Assembly (NCBI GenBank): GCA_973895155.1
Contig: OZ316894.1
Span: forward strand, 4,774,001-4,838,000
Origin: Marsupella aquatica
Lineage: Eukaryota; Marchantiophyta
Direction of reading: 5' to 3'
Length of the DNA: 64,000 bases
Below the pieces are notes generated by a model. The model was given only the letters and a program-made list of their open reading frames with translations. It had not been told where the DNA came from and searched no databases. Made by a program: the position numbers and the translations under genes. This document shows, one piece after another, positions 58,484-64,000 of this stretch (the stretch's first letter is position 1; each line of letters begins with the position of its first letter).

Positions 58484-60325
58484 TCCTTCTGCCCTCTAGC
58501 TGTCTCCTAGCCGTCAAATGGATTGATTACTTGGTTACCTCAGAGTGTACAGGTTGAGCATCTGCTATAGAGACTTTCATCCAGGACAAAATCAGTAAAG
58601 GTTTCGGGCCGGTGAAGCAAATCTGTCCTGAAAAGGTTTAGACCTGCTCAGTGAGCAAACAGCTCTTTGTCAATGTACCGGATGTCCAATTGAAAAATCT
58701 GAGAAATTCTCTCGGTTGTAGCTGGAATTTCAGTAAAGCATTTATAGAGCAACATTTCTGGACTAGCACTTGTCATTTTGGAGGGTTCTTGAGAACTCTT
58801 ACTGCAACTTGTCCACTTTGGGCGTCGCGTCAAAGTCTACAGTCGTTGACAAATTAGTAGCATCTATGAACTTCGAAGTAACTACATTACTGGTTCCGTG
58901 ATTATCTGGATCTGCACTGGGGATACTACAGAGGATCTTTCCGATATTGCTTGTTAGTGAGAAAAATGCGACGGATTCCAGAGAAGGTAGCCTGACCGTG
59001 AAGACTAGCCAAGTATAGACAAACTCGATTCGAGCATTCTTCGAAGTTCGTGTACTCGAAGCGACCCCGAGGACCTTGACTCTAACCCAAGATTGTTTGG
59101 CATCATGGCAACACGAGGTGCGACTCCATGCTTCGGTCCAAAGTCCCTTGATATGCACGGTTGTTCCCGGGGCGGCACATTATTTTAATTATCCGAACTT
59201 TATTCTGGGCATTCTACGAGTTAGGAAGCTATTGTTTTGGAATGCTCTGGCAATTATACCCCTACTCTATAGTAAAGGTTCCCCCTATGAACTTGTTCAG
59301 GAAACCATCTTCAAGGTTTTCATCCACCTATTACTCTCTGGAGTCGAAAGAATCCTCCGCTGATGGGGTTGTTAACTCATATGAAACATCTTGCATCTCA
59401 TGATCTCCTCTGATTTGCCTGTACCCTAGTCATTGGAATTTCTTAGTAATGACGTGAGATGACGCTGAGGAGCATTGTGTCTCCAATCAATCTAGGACAG
59501 TAGATGCTCAAGGTAATCTCCTTGTCAATCCAGCACAGGAGATGACAGCTCAAGGTAATCCACTTGTCAATGGATTGGATTGGAGGGGCTCAGACTTAGA
59601 AAGTGATGCACTACTTTTCATCAGTGACGGCTCTCAATGATGAATTTGCTGGAAGCTTGCTACATACTCATGGCATAGGGCCCACTCTGAGCCAAAATTT
59701 CCAGATTGGGAAAACTTTTTACTTCTGAAATTGCATCATATGGTCATCATATACACCAGAGCACTACCCATTCATTGTCAGAGCACCCATGGCTTTCCAC
59801 TATTTTTCTTCTGCATATCGCTCTCAGATGCAATAGACACTAACTGAAACAAACTTCTCCCCTTCACGTTGCAATCTATACTTTAACCTGTGATTGAAAT
59901 CTATTGTGCATGATCTATTCCATCCATAGAGTGAATAGTAATTTTGATTGAAATCTATTGTGCATGATCTATTCCATCCATAGAGTGAATAGTAATTTCT
60001 CTGGTAAGAGAAAAGTTTGATATTTAAACTATGCTTGTGAATAAGATGGGCATGGAGAGTCTGGGCACAAGTAACCCTTCGTGTGCATACCCACAGATGC
60101 TAGGTCTAGTAGACACGAATATCTACAGCCTGAGGTAGTTAGGGTTCTCTGCCTATTTAACAGCTTTAAAAAGTTAGCCTCTCTGGATTATACTCTCTCT
60201 CTCTCCATAATTCTTCAGCTACCCAATCCCAACTACCTTACTCTTACATAGGGGGACTGAATTTGTCTTCAAAACACTGACTTCATTTCATTCAATCAGA
60301 AGTCAAGACCTCATCCCAGGAGCTC
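58484..60325. other. 3' flank of SMU2, gene-poor
   Basis: No gene is supported. A 54-bp perfect duplication lies at 59891-59998, and a ctctctct run lies near 60200. Confidence 0.5.
59891..59998. repeat. 54-bp perfect tandem duplication
   Basis: Two identical copies beginning tgattgaaatctattgtgca start at 59891 and 59945. Confidence 0.97.
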
Positions 60326-61177
60326 ATTGCTCATGCCCATGAGCCCAATAGTCCGTGTCCCTACTTGTCTTGGGGGCCATCATCGACCGACACAGTGATT
60401 CGGACACTCTATTCTTACTTTGGCTGGACTGGCGGACTCATGGGCAACGAGCTGTAAGCCCCTCAATCTAACTGCCCTCAGGGATTACAACCCATTACCC
60501 CATCATAGAAATGGGTTACCCTACTTGACTTGGGGGCGACCATGGAGCCACGCCATGGTCGAGACTCTTGACCCTTACTTGAAGTTGCACTGGTCAACTC
60601 GTGTGCACTGAGAAGTAACTCCTCGGACTAACCTTTCTTAGAGATTACAGCCCATGCTTATTACCCCCTCATGAAGATGGGTTCCCCTAATTTACTTGGG
60701 GGCAACTGGTGGACTGGTGTGCAAACCGCCTTCTGGGAATATTACCCAATACCCCCTTGTGGAGATGCCTGACCCTACTTGTCTTGGGGGTGGTGACCAA
60801 GGAGCTACACCGTGATCAGGACCCCCAAGGAATACTGCCCAATACCCCCTTGTGGGGATGCCTGATCCAACTTGTCTTGGGGGTGACCACGGAGCTACAC
60901 CGTGATCAGGACCCCCAAGCCTTACTTGGACTTGGACTTGGACTTGTGTGAACTGTGACCCCAACTAACTGCCCTCCAGGGTTACAGCCCATGAGCCTGC
61001 TTGTCTTGGGGGCGACCAGGGAATCCTTGCTTATCTTGGGGGCGACCAGGGAATCCTTGCTTGTCTTAGGGGCGACCAGGGATTCCTTGCTGGTCTTGGG
61101 GGTGACCATGGACCCACGCCGTGATTGGAACCCTCAAAGCCTTACTTGGACTGGACTGGACTGGACTGGACTGGACA
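60326..61177. repeat. Compound tandem array (tacttgtcttgggggcgacc)
   Basis: Diverged units of about 60-190 bp share acttgtcttgggggcgacca, agctacaccgtgatcaggac and aatacccccttgtgg. Within it, four 30-bp units (cttgtcttgggggcgaccag plus ggaatccttg) occupy 61000-61119. A ggact pentamer run follows at about 61146-61176. Because 30 is divisible by three, an open frame runs through this part without being a gene. Confidence 0.9.
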
Positions 61178-64000
61178 GCCCACCGAGTTCCAGACTTCCA
61201 GTTACCGGGGACCGTAACGACTCGGGCGCACGAGCACGACCACGTCCACCGCAGTTGGACCGCGAAAAGGATCCCGACCTCCGAGACTTTCCCTGTCCCG
61301 CTTTCAGGGACGGAAAGCCTTGACGCGGTTCGGAATTCCTGCGTCAGACTGTACTCGCAGACTTGCCACCACGCCCAGCGCAGTCGGGCGCGGGAAAAAG
61401 GATTTCGAGACTGGAGTACACTACTAGAGAAGTGTTGAGGTTTTCCTCTTCCTTCCTTCCTTCCGTGATTTCTTACGATCACTTCACCTTCTGATTTCAA
61501 GATTTCAAGCATGCGTGTTGTCAGCTTTTCTATTCACTTTTTTTCCTTTGTTTTTTCATTCAAGTTGGGTGTCTCTGTTTTTTTTTCCCTTCTTTGAGAA
61601 AGGGAGGGATGCAGGGCCCGTCAATACCAAGCAAGGGGACTAAATCCGCCATGGAAAAGGGAACAGTCTGCGCAAACTGGTACAAAAAGAAATATCCAAC
61701 TAGTCAACCTTGAGAGCATGAAGAGCCACAACAAAGTAGCTCTCTCAGTCCCCTGTTTGGCTTCATTTTGTTCTGCCTACAGCTATTTGGGAGCCTCTTA
61801 CTCAAAAGGTCCAATCATAAATGTCACAAGAGTCAACGTGTAGGATAACAGCCCATAGCCTGGAGTATGAGACCCTGCTGACGAGAAATAATCTCACCCT
61901 TGAATGGGTTAGGGGGGCTTTACAAGACCGTGGCCTAAGTTTATGTTTCCATCCAAAGCAAAGAGGGGGGCATGTTCCATACACTAAAGGTAAAATGCCT
62001 TAGCCCAAATGTGTCAGGTCAGGAGAAAATAAATGCAAGACCCTGACTAGAAATGGTGGCTTGGTCTATTCTTTATACCAACTCCAGAGTGGTCTAAGTT
62101 TTTTACAAAATGCATGGACACATCAGCAAAAACTCGGAACTTGAAAGTTTGCAGCCAAGATTGGAGACGTCAACCTCCTGGCTCCTAACCAAGAGACTAG
62201 ACAAGAGGGTAGAGACCCCAAGGCATGATGTTACTAAAGCCGACCTAGTCCATACTTTCATTCATTTTCTCTGTCAGACTTAAGGCCTAGCCATCACTGC
62301 ACAAGGATTAGAAGAAAGAAATTTCCACAACCATGAATCTTGCCACAGAATGAGTTGCACGACAAAACTTAGAGTTGTGCAAAAGAGCTTGTTTGCACTA
62401 CAATTTTGGGACCCTTTTTCTTCTCTACATGAAAAAACCCAACGTATGGATTATAAGCTTTATCTAAGAAAGAGGAGGCCAGATGAAGCAACATATTTGA
62501 AGAATGAATCTCATGGCCCACCACAACCAAAATGAACATTTCACATGTTACTAACAACTCATATAGTATTCCCTTAGCATAAATGGTCACAATATTGTGT
62601 CTCAAAAACAGCTAGGTCCATCCAAGTTGCACCGTTACTCATTGTAGCCCATCCGAGCATCAATTTCTTTACTCTATTGCAGAAGGAACCACCTTAGCTA
62701 ATTTTTCAAATGCAAAAAAACACCAAAGCACATCCAGTTAGCTAACTTTCCTTACTCTACAGGCTAGTAGGAAACCATCGCGGCTAATTGTTTTCAAATA
62801 CAAAACAAAATGGCTCTCAAGCACGTTCGATTGAGAAAATCGCATGCGGGCAGAAATTGCAGAAATTGCAGAAATTGTATAAAGGCAATCCAAACAAATT
62901 ATGAGTATATCAATTCTCCGTACACACGATCACACGTACATTACATAAATGGTACGGTTACCGTCGGTATCAGTTAGCCAGCTTCTTTGACGGTTGCTTG
63001 ATTTAGGTACTGTACGGTTGGTCTTAACCGTACCGGTTCGGGAGTTTCGATAGGGCCCCGCCATAGGACGCACGGTTCTGTAAAAGAAGCGCTGTCTTTC
63101 TTTCAGATTTCGTTTCTCATTCACGGCGCGGTTTAAGACTTGTTTTACTGGATCTAAACTGTTATCGTCATTCTCGTCATAGGGTCGCTGTGTATATATA
63201 TGCAAGTATTATATGGTGTCAACTACATGGTGCCAACTATATTTCTGGAACTGGCAATAGTTAGACCTTAAAGCATAGTGAAATGAAAGGTGATCACTAC
63301 TGTTAAAGTCAAAATTGAGGAACCATGAATTCTCACATTGACACGTACTGACTCATGACACTCTGGTCATGACACTCTGGTTAAGATTGTGAGGCAGTGC
63401 AGCAAACTCAAAGTTCCATTTTCTTCAGTAGAACTGAGGGTGAACCTGTTCGATATTGAAGGTTGTGAGCTCCAAAAATTCCTATTGTGCTATCTCCAAT
63501 TCACCCAAATTTTCCTTGCTTCAAAAAATGGAGTTGCTTAATGCCTAAATTGCAGTCCCCATGAATCAACTCATTATAGAGCTGTAGTCAAAATCAACTT
63601 AGAGTTGCACATGCATACAATATCAAACTATTGCACCAACATAATGGATGAGTTGCTTGCACTCCTTTTGCTCGCCCTCTTGACTGATTACACCTATCGT
63701 CTTGTCTTACATCGTTGAGTCAGTGCAAAGTAGACACACAATGATTTCCCTGGTCAAATTTCTGCGTGGATATATTTTATATAATTGTCTCTGCAAAGTA
63801 AGTAAAATGCAATACACGCAGGCAGATTCATTTCCCAAGTTTTATTACAGCAGTAACGATCCGTTAAATGTCCCGCCACCACAGCCGACTTGTCTCAGTG
63901 TCTCACCTTTGGGCCCTTTAAAACTTTATTTAATACTCCATTAAAGAGACAGCATACAACCTTGTCTCACTTTTCTCCGTGCTCAGTGAACAGTGCTTCT
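61178..64000. other. Right end of the window, no gene seen
   Basis: Begins with a short GC-rich stretch (about 61190-61400) containing a small hairpin near 61285-61315, then becomes AT-rich. Short ORFs (for example 62930-63205 minus) carry no recognised domain. Short repeats of gcagaaattgcagaaattgc occur at about 62850, and gacactctggt is duplicated at about 63358 and 63370. Confidence 0.5.

Noticed and set aside
61185-61323. Proline/arginine-rich ORF after the 30-bp repeats as a gene
   Set aside because: The frame is inherited from the repeat array. The GC-rich part has no recognised motif.
1-64000. CRISPR arrays, operons and intact tRNA or rRNA genes
   Set aside because: Tandem repeats here have no unique spacers of constant length, all confident genes are spliced, and the tRNA-like boxes at 43.0 and 50.0 kb do not fold into full tRNAs.

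Overview
This is nuclear DNA from a land plant. The evidence is a set of intron-rich genes with GT-AG splice sites, a plastid-division FtsZ2 and a plastid dicarboxylate translocator (both with long N-terminal extensions), and wide AT-rich gaps filled with tandem arrays, solo LTRs, LINE tails and foldback elements. Introns are mostly 100-1000 bases and the exon structures suit a non-flowering plant such as a moss, but that lineage placement is inference. No prokaryotic operons, CRISPR arrays or rRNA genes are visible.

Layout. At 1-875 (minus) lies the 5' part of a chloroplast 2-oxoglutarate/malate-type dicarboxylate transporter that runs off the left edge. It is divergent from a seven-exon SPOUT tRNA 2'-O-methyltransferase of the TrmL type (2838-5799, plus). 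From about 6 to 14 kb is a repeat-dominated block with a 35-bp minisatellite, nested tandem repeats and a LINE tail. At 15044-17402 (plus) is a seven-exon plant Myb/SANT-like gene of the DUF3755 group. From 17.4 to 29 kb are coding-like orphan exons, a 147-bp foldback element with target-site duplication, a solo copia-type LTR with a perfect 5-bp duplication, and several tandem repeats. At 29212-32482 (minus) is a seven-exon FtsZ2 gene. From 32.5 to 44.5 kb is mostly gene-poor sequence containing a frameshifted glyoxalase-fold pseudogene, a candidate two-exon cysteine-rich secreted peptide gene and another small two-exon candidate. At 44538-48490 (plus) is a four-exon membrane metallophosphoesterase resembling TMEM62. 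From 48.5 to 52.4 kb are a SINE-like repeat, a second solo LTR, and a 58-bp tandem array split by a truncated LINE insertion. At 52462-58483 (plus) is a thirteen-exon RED/SMU2 splicing factor gene. From 58.5 to 64 kb is gene-poor sequence with a large tandem array at about 60.3-61.2 kb.

Function. The six confident genes are unrelated housekeeping functions: plastid nitrogen/carbon exchange, tRNA modification, a probable nuclear regulator, plastid division, a membrane phosphoesterase and a spliceosome component. They do not form a pathway. I assembled exon boundaries by hand from splice consensus, phase continuity and family recall. Every junction listed for these six genes keeps the reading frame.

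I did not find a convincing new multi-gene system. The most interesting leads are the candidate cysteine-rich peptide gene at 41.1-41.5 kb, the glyoxalase-fold pseudogene near 37 kb, the orphan coding-like exon at 19.5 kb, and the well-delimited mobile-element insertions.
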